From contig OX344763.1 in the NCBI GenBank assembly GCA_947034895.1, positions 53,505,025-53,569,024 of the forward strand: a DNA stretch of 64,000 bases, given 5' to 3'. The translations under genes and the position numbers were made by a program. Source of the stretch: Rhytidiadelphus loreus. Its lineage: Eukaryota; Streptophyta; Bryopsida; Hypnales; Hylocomiaceae. Positions 54,693 through 64,000 of this stretch are shown here, one piece after another. The first letter of the stretch is position 1. Each line of letters opens with the position of its first letter. The notes below the pieces were generated by a model. It worked only from the letters and a program-made list of their open reading frames with translations, did no database searches and was not told the origin of the DNA.

Positions 54693-55802
54693 TATTTGCA
54701 CATTTTTTTTCACTTGAATTTCATGAGTTCTAATTTTCTATAAGATGAAAATACAGCGCAAGGTTCGTTCGTCAATTTCTGATTCAACGTCCAAGGTCAT
54801 TCAATGTGACCACCAAATGAATATTTCTTTGGATATTTGGATTTAAGAAGAATTGTTACTTGCACCACTTGTTTGCACATTTTTTTTCACTTGAATTTCA
54901 TGACTTCTAATTTTCTATAAGATGAAAATACAGCGCAAGGTTCGTGCATCATTTTCTAATTCAACGTCCAAGGTCATTCAATGTGACCACCAAATGAATA
55001 TTTCTTTGGATATTTGGATTTAAGAAGAATTGTTACTTGCACCACTTGTTTGCACATTCTTTTTCACTTCAATTTCATGAGTTCTAATTTTCTATAACAT
55101 GAAAATACAGCGCAAGGTTCGTTCGTCAATTTCTAATTCAACGTCCAAGGTCATTCAATGTGACCACCAAATGAATATTTCTTTGGATATTTGGATTTAA
55201 GAAGAATTGTTACTTGCACCACTTCTTTGCACATTTTTTTTCACTTGAATTTCATGACTTCTAATTTTCTATAACATGAAAATACAGCGCAAGGTTCGTT
55301 CGTCAATTTCTGATTCAACGTCCAAGGTCATTCAATGTGACCACCAAATGAATATTTCTTTGGATATTTGGATTTAAGAAGAATTGTTACTTGCACCACT
55401 TGTTTGCACATTTTTTTTCACTTGAATTTCATGAGTTCTAATTTTCTATAACATGAAAATACAGCGCAAGGTTCGTTCGTCAATTTCTAATTCAACGTCC
55501 AAGGTCATTCAATGTGACCACCAAATGAATATTTCTTTGGATATTTGGATTTAAGAAGAATTGTTACTTGCACCACTTGTTTGCACATTTTTTTTCACTT
55601 GAATTTCATGACTTCTAATTTTCTATAAGATGAAAATACAGCGCAAGGTTCGTTCGTCAATTTCTAATTCAACGTCCAAGGTCATTCAATGTGACCACCA
55701 AATGAATATTTCTTTGGATATTTGGATTTAAGAAGAATTGCTACTTGCACCACTTGTTTGCACATTCTTTTTCACTTGAATTTCATGACTTCTAATTTTC
55801 TA

Positions 55803-56950
55803 TAACGTGAAAATACAGCGCAAGGTTCGTTCGTCAATTTCTGATTCAACGTCCAAGGTCATTCAATGTGACCACCAAATGAATATTTCTTTGGATATTT
55901 GGATTTAAGAAGAATTGTTACTTGCACCACTTGTTTGCACATTTTTTTTCACTTGAATTTCATGAGTTCTAATTTTCTATAACATGAAAATACAGCGCAA
56001 GGTTCGTTCGTCAATTTCTAATTCAACGTCCAAGGTCATTCAATGTGACCACCAAATGAATATTTCTTTGGATATTTGGATTTAAGAAGAATTGTTACTT
56101 GCACCACTTGTTTGCACATTTTTTTTCACTTGAATTTCATGACTTCTAATTTTCTATAAGATGAAAATACAGCGCAAGGTTCGTGCATCATTTTCTAATT
56201 CAACGTCCAAGGTCATTCAATGTGACCACCAAATGAATATTTCTTTGGATATTTGGATTTAAGAAGAATTGTTACTTGCACCACTTGTTTGCACATTCTT
56301 TTTCACTTGAATTTCATGACTTCTAATTTTCTATAACATGAAAATACAGCGCAAGGTTCGTTCGTCAATTTCTAATTCAACGTCCAAGGTCATTCAATGT
56401 GACCACCAAATGAATATTTCTTTGGATATTTGGATTTAAGAAGAATTGTTACTTGCACCACTTGTTTGCACATTCTTTTTCACTTGAATTTCATGACTTC
56501 TAATTTTCTATAACGTGAAAATACAGCGCAAGGTTCGTTCGTCAATTTCTAATTCAACGTCCAAGGTCATTCAATGTGACCACCAAATGAATATTTCTTT
56601 GGATATTTGGATTTAAGAAGAATTGTTACTTGCACCACTTGTTTGCACATTTTTTTTCACTTGAATTTCATGACTTCTAATTTTCTATAAGATGAAAATA
56701 CAGCGCAAGGTTCGTTCGTCAATTTCTGATTCAACGTCCAAGGTCATTCAATGTGACCACCAAATGAATATTTCTTTGGATATTTGGATTTAAGAAGAAT
56801 TGTTACTTGCACCACTTGTTTGCACATTTTTTTTCACTTGAATTTCATGACTTCTAATTTTCTATAAGATGAAAATACAACGCAAGGTTCGTGCATCATT
56901 TTCTAATTCAACGTCCAAGGTCATTCAATGTGACCACCAAATGAATATTT
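55803..56950. repeat. Segment largely repeated from 57926 (about 12 monomers away)
   Basis: The run from ataacgtg (55803) through ctgattcaac, agttctaatt, and gtgcatcattttc recurs from 57926 to about 58.9 kb at 2123 bp (12 monomers, net -1 base). The later copy seems to lack one monomer around 58.4 kb: where 56.3-56.5 kb has consecutive ataacatg and ataacgtg monomers, only an ataacgtg monomer is present. Confidence 0.7.
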
Positions 56951-57199
56951 CTTTGGATATTTGGATTTAAGAAGAATTGTTACTTGCACCACTTGTTTGC
57001 ACATTTTTTTTCACTTGAATTTCATGACTTCTAATTTTCTATAAGATGAAAATACAGCGCAAGGTTCGTGCATCATTTTCTAATTCTACGTCCAAGGTCA
57101 TTCAATGTGACCACCAAATGAATATTTCTTTGGATATTTGGATTTAAGAAGAATTGTTACTTGCACCACTTGTTTGCACATTCTTTTTCACTTGAAATT

Positions 57200-57885
57200 T
57201 CATGACTTCTAATTTTCTATAAGATGAAAATACAGCGCAAGGTTCGTGCATCAATTTCTAATCTAACGTTGAAGGTCATTTAGTGTTACCACCAAATGAA
57301 TATTTTTTTCGATATTTGGATTGAAGAAGAATTGCAACTTGCACCACATGTTTGCACATTCTTTCTCACTTGAAATTCATGAGTTGCAATTTTCTAGGAC
57401 ATGAAAGTTCAACGCAAGGTTCGTGCATCCATTTCTAATTCAACGTCCAAGGTCATTCAATGTGACCGCCAAATGAATATTTCTTTGGATATTTGGATTT
57501 CAGAAGAATTGCAACTTGCACCACATGTTTGCACATTCTTCTTCACTTGAATTTCATGACTTCTAATTTTCTATAAGATGAAAATACAGCGCAACGTTCG
57601 TGCATCAATTTCTAATTCAACGTCCAAGGTCATTCAATGTGACACCAAATGAATATTTCTTTGGATATTTGGATTTCAGAAGAATTGCAACTTGCACCAC
57701 CTGTTTGCACATTTTTTTTCACTTGAATTTCATGACTTCTAATTTTCTATAACATGAAAATACAGCGCAAGGTTCGTGCAACAATTTCTAATTTAACGTT
57801 CAAGGTCATTCAATGTCACCGCCAAATTAATATTTCTTTGGTATTTGGATTGAAGAAGAATTGCAACTTGCACCACATGATTGCA
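57200..57885. repeat. Island of older monomers with four-kb-distant match and three indels
   Basis: About four monomers copied from or with about 53.31-53.95 kb (catcc at 57426 versus 53531; offset 3895 = 22 x 177 + 1). It carries the tttttttcgat / gaaattcatgagttgc pair, catccatttc and gcgcaacgttcg. Three single-base indels cluster here: +A at about 57196 (cttgaaatttc), -C at 57643 (gtgacacc), -A at about 57840 (ctttggtatttgg). Both edges abut late-type monomers in normal register. Confidence 0.85.
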
Positions 57886-58939
57886 CATTCTTTTTCACTT
57901 GAATTTCATGACTTCTAATTTTCTATAACGTGAAAATACAGCGCAAGGTTCGTTCGTCAATTTCTGATTCAACGTCCAAGGTCATTCAATGTGACCACCA
58001 AATGAATATTTCTTTGGATATTTGGATTTAAGAAGAATTGTTACTTGCACCACTTGTTTGCACATTTTTTTTCACTTGAATTTCATGAGTTCTAATTTTC
58101 TATAACATGAAAATACAGCGCAAGGTTCGTTCGTCAATTTCTAATTCAACGTCCAAGGTCATTCAATGTGACCACCAAATGAATATTTCTTTGGATATTT
58201 GGATTTAAGAAGAATTGTTACTTGCACCACTTGTTTGCACATTTTTTTTCACTTGAATTTCATGACTTCTAATTTTCTATAAGATGAAAATACAGCGCAA
58301 GGTTCGTGCATCATTTTCTAATTCAACGTCCAAGGTCATTCAATGTGACCACCAAATGAATATTTCTTTGGATATTTGGATTTAAGAAGAATTGTTACTT
58401 GCACCACTTGTTTGCACATTCTTTTTCACTTGAATTTCATGACTTCTAATTTTCTATAACGTGAAAATACAGCGCAAGGTTCGTTCGTCAATTTCTAATT
58501 CAACGTCCAAGGTCATTCAATGTGACCACCAAATGAATATTTCTTTGGATATTTGGATTTAAGAAGAATTGTTACTTGCACCACTTGTTTGCACATTTTT
58601 TTTCACTTGAATTTCATGACTTCTAATTTTCTATAAGATGAAAATACAGCGCAAGGTTCGTTCGTCAATTTCTGATTCAACGTCCAAGGTCATTCAATGT
58701 GACCACCAAATGAATATTTCTTTGGATATTTGGATTTAAGAAGAATTGTTACTTGCACCACTTGTTTGCACATTTTTTTTCACTTGAATTTCATGACTTC
58801 TAATTTTCTATAAGATGAAAATACAGCGCAAGGTTCGTGCATCATTTTCTAATTCAACGTCCAAGGTCATTCAATGTGACCACCAAATGAATATTTCTTT
58901 GGATATTTGGATTTAAGAAGAATTGTTACTTGCACCACT

Positions 58940-59660
58940 TGTTTGCACATTCTTCTTCACTTGAATTTCATGACTTCTAATTTTCTATAAGATGAAAATA
59001 CAGCGCAACGTTCGTGCATCAATTTCTAATTCAACGTCCAAGGTCATTCAATGTGACACCAAATGAATATTTCTTTGGATATTTGGATTTCAGAAGAATT
59101 GCAACTTGCACCACCTGTTTGCACATTTTTTTTCACTTGAATTTCATGACTTCTAATTTTCTATAACATGAAAATACAGCGCAAGGTTCGTGCAACAATT
59201 TCTAATTTAACGTTCAAGGTCATTCAATGTCACCGCCAAATTAATATTTCTTTGGATATTTGGATTTAAGAAGAATTGCTACTTGCACCACATGATTGCA
59301 CATTCTTTTTCACTTGAATTTCATGAGTTCCAATTTTCTAGGACATGAAAGTTCAACGCAAGGTTCGTGCGTCAATCTCTAATTTAAAGTTCAAGTTCAT
59401 TTAATGTGACCACCAAATGAATATTTCTTTGGATATTTGGATTTAAAAAGAATTGCCACTTGCACCACATGTTTGCACATTCTATCTCACTTGGATTTCA
59501 TGACTTCTAATTTCCTATAAGATGAAAATACAGCGCAATGTTCGTGCATCAATTTCCAATTTAACGTCCAAGGTTATTAAATAATACCACCAAATGAATA
59601 TTTCTTTGGATATATGGATTTAAGAAGAATTGCCACTTGCACCACATGTTTGCACATTTT
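58940..59660. repeat. Second island of older monomers in the right domain
   Basis: About four monomers (gcgcaacgttcg, gtgacacc with a lost base at 59056, gtgcaacaattt, ctaggacatg, attctatctcacttgg) set inside late-type monomers. The lost base gtgacacc is shared with 57643 but not with the 53.75-kb relative, so the two islands share an ancestor younger than the 53.7-kb copy. Confidence 0.82.
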
Positions 59661-60629
59661 TTTTCACTTGAATTTCATGACTTCTAATTTTCTATAAGAT
59701 GAAAATACAGCGCAAGGTTCGTTCGTCAATTTCTAATTCAACGTCCAAGGTCATTCAATGTGACCACCAAATGAATATTTCTTTGGATATTTGGATTTAA
59801 GAAGAATTGTTACTTGCACCACTTGTTTGCACATTCTTTTTCACTTGAATTTCATGACTTCTAATTTTCTATAACATGAAAATACAGCGCAAGGTTCGTT
59901 CGTCAATTTCTAATTCAACGTCCAAGGTCATTCAATGTGACCACCAAATGAATATTTCTTTGCATATTTGGATTTAAGAAGAATTGTTACTTGCACCACT
60001 TGTTTGCACATTCTTTTTCACTTGAATTTCATGACTTCTAATTTTCTATAAGATGAAAATACAGCGCAAGGTTCGTTCGTCAATTTCTGATTCAACGTCC
60101 AAGGTCATTCAATGTGACCACCAAATGAATATTTCTTTGGATATTTGGATTTAAGAAGAATTGTTACTTGCACCACTTGTTTGCACATTTTTTTTCACTT
60201 GAATTTCATGACTTCTAATTTTCTATAAGATGAAAATACAGCGCAAGGTTCGTGCATCATTTTCTAATTCAACGTCCAAGGTCATTCAACGTGACCACCA
60301 AATGAATATTTCTTTGGATATTTGGATTTAAGAAGAATTGTTACTTGCACCACTTGTTTGCACATTCTTTTTCACTTGAATTTCATGAGTTCTAATTTTC
60401 TATAACATGAAAATACAGCGCAAGGTTCGTTCGTCAATTTCTAATTCAACGTCCAAGGTCATTCAATGTGACCACCAAATGAATATTTCTTTGGATATTT
60501 GGATTTAAGAAGAATTGTTACTTGCACCACTTCTTTGCACATTTTTTTTCACTTGAATTTCATGAGTTCTAATTTTCTATAGGATGAAAATACAGCGCAA
60601 GGTTCGTTCGTCAATTTCTAATTCAACGT

Positions 60630-63600
60630 CCAAGGTCATTCAATGTGACCACCAAATGAATATTTCTTTGGATATTTGGATTTAAGAAGAATTGTTACTT
60701 GCACCACTTGTTTGCACATTTTTTTTCACTTGAATTTCATGAGTTCTAATTTTCTATAACATGAAAATACAGCGCAAGGTTCGTTCGTCAATTTCTAATT
60801 CAACGTCCAAGGTCATTCAATGTGACCACCAAATGAATATTTCTTTGGATATTTGGATTCAAGAAGAATTGTTACTTGCACCACTTGTTTGCACATTTTT
60901 TTTCACTTGAATTTCATGACTTCTAATTTTCTATAAGATGAAAATACAGCGCAAGGTTCGTTCGTCAATTTCTAATTCAACGTCCAAGGTCATTCAATGT
61001 GACCACCAAATGAATATTTCTTTGGATATTTGGATTTAAGAAGAATTGTTACTTGCACCACTTGTTTGCACATTCTTTTTCACTTGAATTTCATGACTTC
61101 TAATTTTCTATAACGTGAAAATACAGCGCAAGGTTCGTTCGTCAATTTCTAATTCAACGTCCAAGGTCATTCAATGTGACCACCAAATGAATATTTCTTT
61201 GGATATTTGGATTTAAGAAGAATTGTTACTTGCACCACTTCTTTGCACATTTTTTTTCACTTGAATTTCATGACTTCTAATTTTCTATAACATGAAAATA
61301 CAGCGCAAGGTTCGTTCGTCAATTTCTGATTCAACGTCCAAGGTCATTCAATGTGACCACCAAATGAATATTTCTTTGGATATTTGGATTTAAGAAGAAT
61401 TGCAACTTGCACCACCTGTTTGCACATTTTTTTTCACTTGAATTTCATGACTTCTAATTTTCTATAAGATGAAAATACAGCGCAAGGTTCGTGCATCATT
61501 TTCTAATTCAACGTCCAAGGTCATTCAATGTGACCACCAAATGAATATTTCTTTGGATATTTGGATTTAAGAAGAATTGTTACTTGCACCACTTGTTTGC
61601 ACATTTTTTTTCACTTGAATTTCATGACTTCTAATTTTCTATAAGATGAAAATACAGCGCAAGGTTCGTTCATCAATTTCTAATTCAACGTCCAAGGTCA
61701 TTCAATGTGACCACCAAATGAATATTTCTTTGGATATTTGGATTTAAGAAGAATTGTTACTTGCACCACTTGTTTGCACATTCTTTTTCACTTGAATTTC
61801 ATGAGTTCTAATTTTCTCTAACATGAAAATACAGCGCAAGGTTCGTTCGTCAATTTCTAATTCAACGTCCAAGGTCATTCAATGTGACCACCAAATGAAT
61901 ATTTCTTTGGATATTTGGATTTAAGAAGAATTGTTACTTGCACCACTTGTTTGCACATTTTTTTTCACTTGAATTTCATGAGTTCTAATTTTCTATAACA
62001 TGAAAATACAGCGCAAGGTTCGTTCGTCAATTTCTAATTCAACGTCCAAGGTCATTCAATGTGACCACCAAATGAATATTTCTTTGGATATTTGGATTTA
62101 AGAAGAATTGTTACTTGCACCACTTGTTTGCACATTTTTTTTCACTTCAATTTCATGACTTCTAATTTTCTATAAGATGAAAATACAGCGCAAGGTTCGT
62201 TCGTCAATTTCTGATTCAACGTCCAAGGTCATTCAATGTGACCACCAAATGAATATTTCTTTGGATATTTGGATTTAAGAAGAATTGTTACTTGCACCAC
62301 TTGTTTGCACATTTTTTTTCACTTGAATTTCATGACTTCTAATTTTCTATAAGATGAAAATACAGCGCAAGGTTCGTGCATCATTTTCTAATTCAACGTC
62401 CAAGGTCATTCAATGTGACCACCAAATGAATATTTCTTTGGATATTTGGATTTAAGAAGAATTGTTACTTGCACCACTTGTTTGCACATTTTTTTTCACT
62501 TGAATTTCATGAGTTCTAATTTTCTATAACATGAAAATACAGCGCAAGGTTCGTTCGTCAATTTCTAATTCAACGTCCAAGGTCATTCAATGTGACCACC
62601 AAATGAATATTTCTTTGGATATTTGGATTTAAGAAGAATTGTTACTTGCACCACTTGTTTGCACATTTTTTTTCACTTGAATGTCATGACTTCTAATTTT
62701 CTATAAGATGAAAATACAGCGCAAGGTTCGTTCGTCAATTTCTAATTCAACGTCCAAGGTCATTCAATGTGACCACCAAATGAATATTTCTTTGGATATT
62801 TGGATTTAAGAAGAATTGTTACTTGCACCACTTGTTTGTACATTCTTTTTCACTTGAATTTCATGACTTCTAATTTTCTATAACGTGAAAATACAGCGCA
62901 AGGTTCGTTCGTCAATTTCTAATTCAACGTCCAAGGTCATTCAATGTGACCACCAAATGAATATTTCTTTGGATATTTGGATTTAAGAAGAATTGTTACT
63001 TGCACCACTTGTTTGCACATTTTTTTTCACTTGAATTTCATGACTTCTAATTTTCTATAAGATGAAAATACAGCGCAAGGTTCGTTCGTCAATTTCTGAT
63101 TCAACGTCCAAGGTCATTCAATGTGACCACCAAATGAATATTTCTTTGGATATTTGGATTTAAGAAGAATTGCAACTTGCACCACCTGTTTGCACATTTT
63201 TTTTCACTTGAATTTCATGACTTCTAATTTTCTATAAGATGAAAATACAGCGCAAGGTTCGTGCATCATTTTCTAATTCAACGTCCAAGGTCATTCAATG
63301 TGACCACCAAATGAATATTTCTTTGGATATTTGGATTTAAGAAGAATTGTTACTTGCACCACTTGTTTGCACATTTTTTTTCACTTGAATTTCATGACTT
63401 CTAATTTTCTATAAGATGAAAATACAGCGCAAGGTTCGTTCATCAATTTCTAATTCAACGTCCAAGGTCATTCAATGTGACCACCAAATGAATATTTCTT
63501 TGGATATTTGGATTTAAGAAGAATTGTTACTTGCACCACTTGTTTGCACATTCTTTTTCACTTGAATTTCATGAGTTCTAATTTTCTCTAACATGAAAAT

Positions 63601-64000
63601 ACAGCGCAAGGTTCGTTCGTCAATTTCTAATTCAACGTCCAAGGTCATTCAATGTGACCACCAAATGAATATTTCTTTGGATATTTGGATTTAAGAAGAA
63701 TTGTTACTTGCACCACTTGTTTGCACATTCTTTTTCACTTGAATTTCATGAGTTCTAATTTTCTATAACATGAAAATACAGCGCAAGGTTCGTTCGTCAA
63801 TTTCTAATTCAACGTCCAAGGTCATTCAATGTGACCACCAAATGAATATTTCTTTGGATATTTGGATTTAAGAAGAATTGTTACTTGCACCACTTGTTTG
63901 CACATTTTTTTTCACTTGAATTTCATGACTTCTAATTTTCTATAACATGAAAATACAGCGCAAGGTTCGTTCGTCAATTTCTGATTCAACGTCCAAGGTC
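60630..64000. repeat. 10-monomer tandem duplication (1770 bp), second copy cut by window end
   Basis: Copy 1 is about 60630-62399 and copy 2 about 62400-64000. Markers at 1770-bp spacing: taacgtg (61111/62881), gcaacttgcaccacctg (61401/63171), ttcgttcatc (61667/63437) and tttctctaacatg (61815/63585). Differences include gattcaag/gatttaag near 60860, aatttc/aatgtc near 62682, acttcttt/acttgttt and ataacatg/ataagatg near 61.25 kb, and T8 versus cttttt near 63.73 kb. Confidence 0.86.

Larger units (their letters stand above)
1..64000. repeat. 177-bp tandem satellite array filling the whole window
   Basis: The phrase ttgcacattc and its variants recurs every 177 bp: at 1, about 178, 355, 532 and so on, with later check points at 4600, 6723, 35397 and 63898. 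The last equals 1 + 361 x 177, so all indels cancel. This gives 361 full monomers and a 103-bp partial one, all head-to-tail on the same strand. No unique DNA, gene, transposon or inverted block interrupts it. Monomer length near one nucleosome plus linker, AT richness and HOR organisation are typical of centromeric or pericentromeric satellites; that role is inference. The orientation label is arbitrary. I do not recognise the family by name, and the array continues beyond both window ends. Confidence 0.98.
54041..64000. repeat. Right domain: homogenised late-type monomers
   Basis: Most of about 56 monomers share one form: ggatttaagaagaattgtta, cttgcaccacttgtttgc, acattttttttcac (T8), catgacttctaatt, ctataagatgaaaatac, ttcgttcgtcaattt, attcaacgtcc and gtgaccaccaaatg. 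Minor alternatives are gtgcatcattttc, ctgattcaac, ataacgtg, ataacatg, agttctaatt and acttctttgc. Variant combinations repeat in short runs rather than one strict HOR. Two islands of older types interrupt it (57.2-57.9 and 58.9-59.7 kb). There is no gene and no unique sequence. Confidence 0.88.

Noticed and set aside
1..64000. CRISPR array
   Set aside because: The repeats are contiguous 177-bp monomers with no alternation of short identical repeats and unique spacers, and no cas genes.
1..64000. Retrotransposon LTRs or transposon ends in the long duplications
   Set aside because: All duplicated segments consist of the same satellite, begin and end at arbitrary points in monomer register, and show no TG...CA termini, target duplications, primer-binding site or coding sequence.

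Overview
The window is one uninterrupted satellite DNA array. A single monomer of 177 bp (about 34% GC in the first copy) repeats head-to-tail from the first base to the last. I count 361 complete monomers (1-63897) plus a 103-bp partial copy (63898-64000), all in the same orientation. I found no gene, RNA gene, transposon insertion, inversion or unique spacer. The only length changes I located are about a dozen 1-2 bp indels whose sum is zero.

Organism: a eukaryote. A monomer close to one nucleosome plus linker, AT richness, dyad symmetry and multi-kb higher-order repeats (HORs) fit a (peri)centromeric satellite. The length falls in the range of many plant centromere satellites (about 150-180 bp), but I do not recognise the sequence. 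Plant versus animal, and centromeric function, remain inferences.

Layout: (1) 1-9.3 kb is a mixture of older monomer variants with short-range shuffling, including a 'ctccata' class found only in the first 11 kb. (2) 9.3-12.5 kb holds a segment duplicated 10 monomers away. (3) 12.5-18.9 kb has four copies of an 8-10 monomer HOR. (4) 18.9-24.1 kb is a block with variants that create AAGCTT, with a 10-monomer duplication. (5) 24.1-26.7 kb is a 6-mer HOR (1062 bp), followed by a 4-mer HOR (708 bp) to 28.9 kb. (6) 26.7-33.7 kb is a 20-monomer (3540 bp) tandem duplication with four mismatches seen in about 3.5 kb. (7) 33.4-46.3 kb is a larger, nearly perfect duplication whose second copy lacks seven monomers. 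(8) 44.7-51.7 kb is an 11-mer HOR (1947 bp, about 3.6 copies). (9) 51.7-54.0 kb is a 5-mer HOR (885 bp). (10) 54.0-64.0 kb is a homogenised block of nearly uniform monomers, with two islands of older sequence and a 10-mer tandem duplication running off the window end.

The regions together record local, in-register amplification by unequal exchange or gene conversion. Repeat families change along the array, the middle and right parts look youngest, and several duplications use spacings of 10 or 20 monomers. All identity statements come from reading the sequence by eye, not from a computed alignment.
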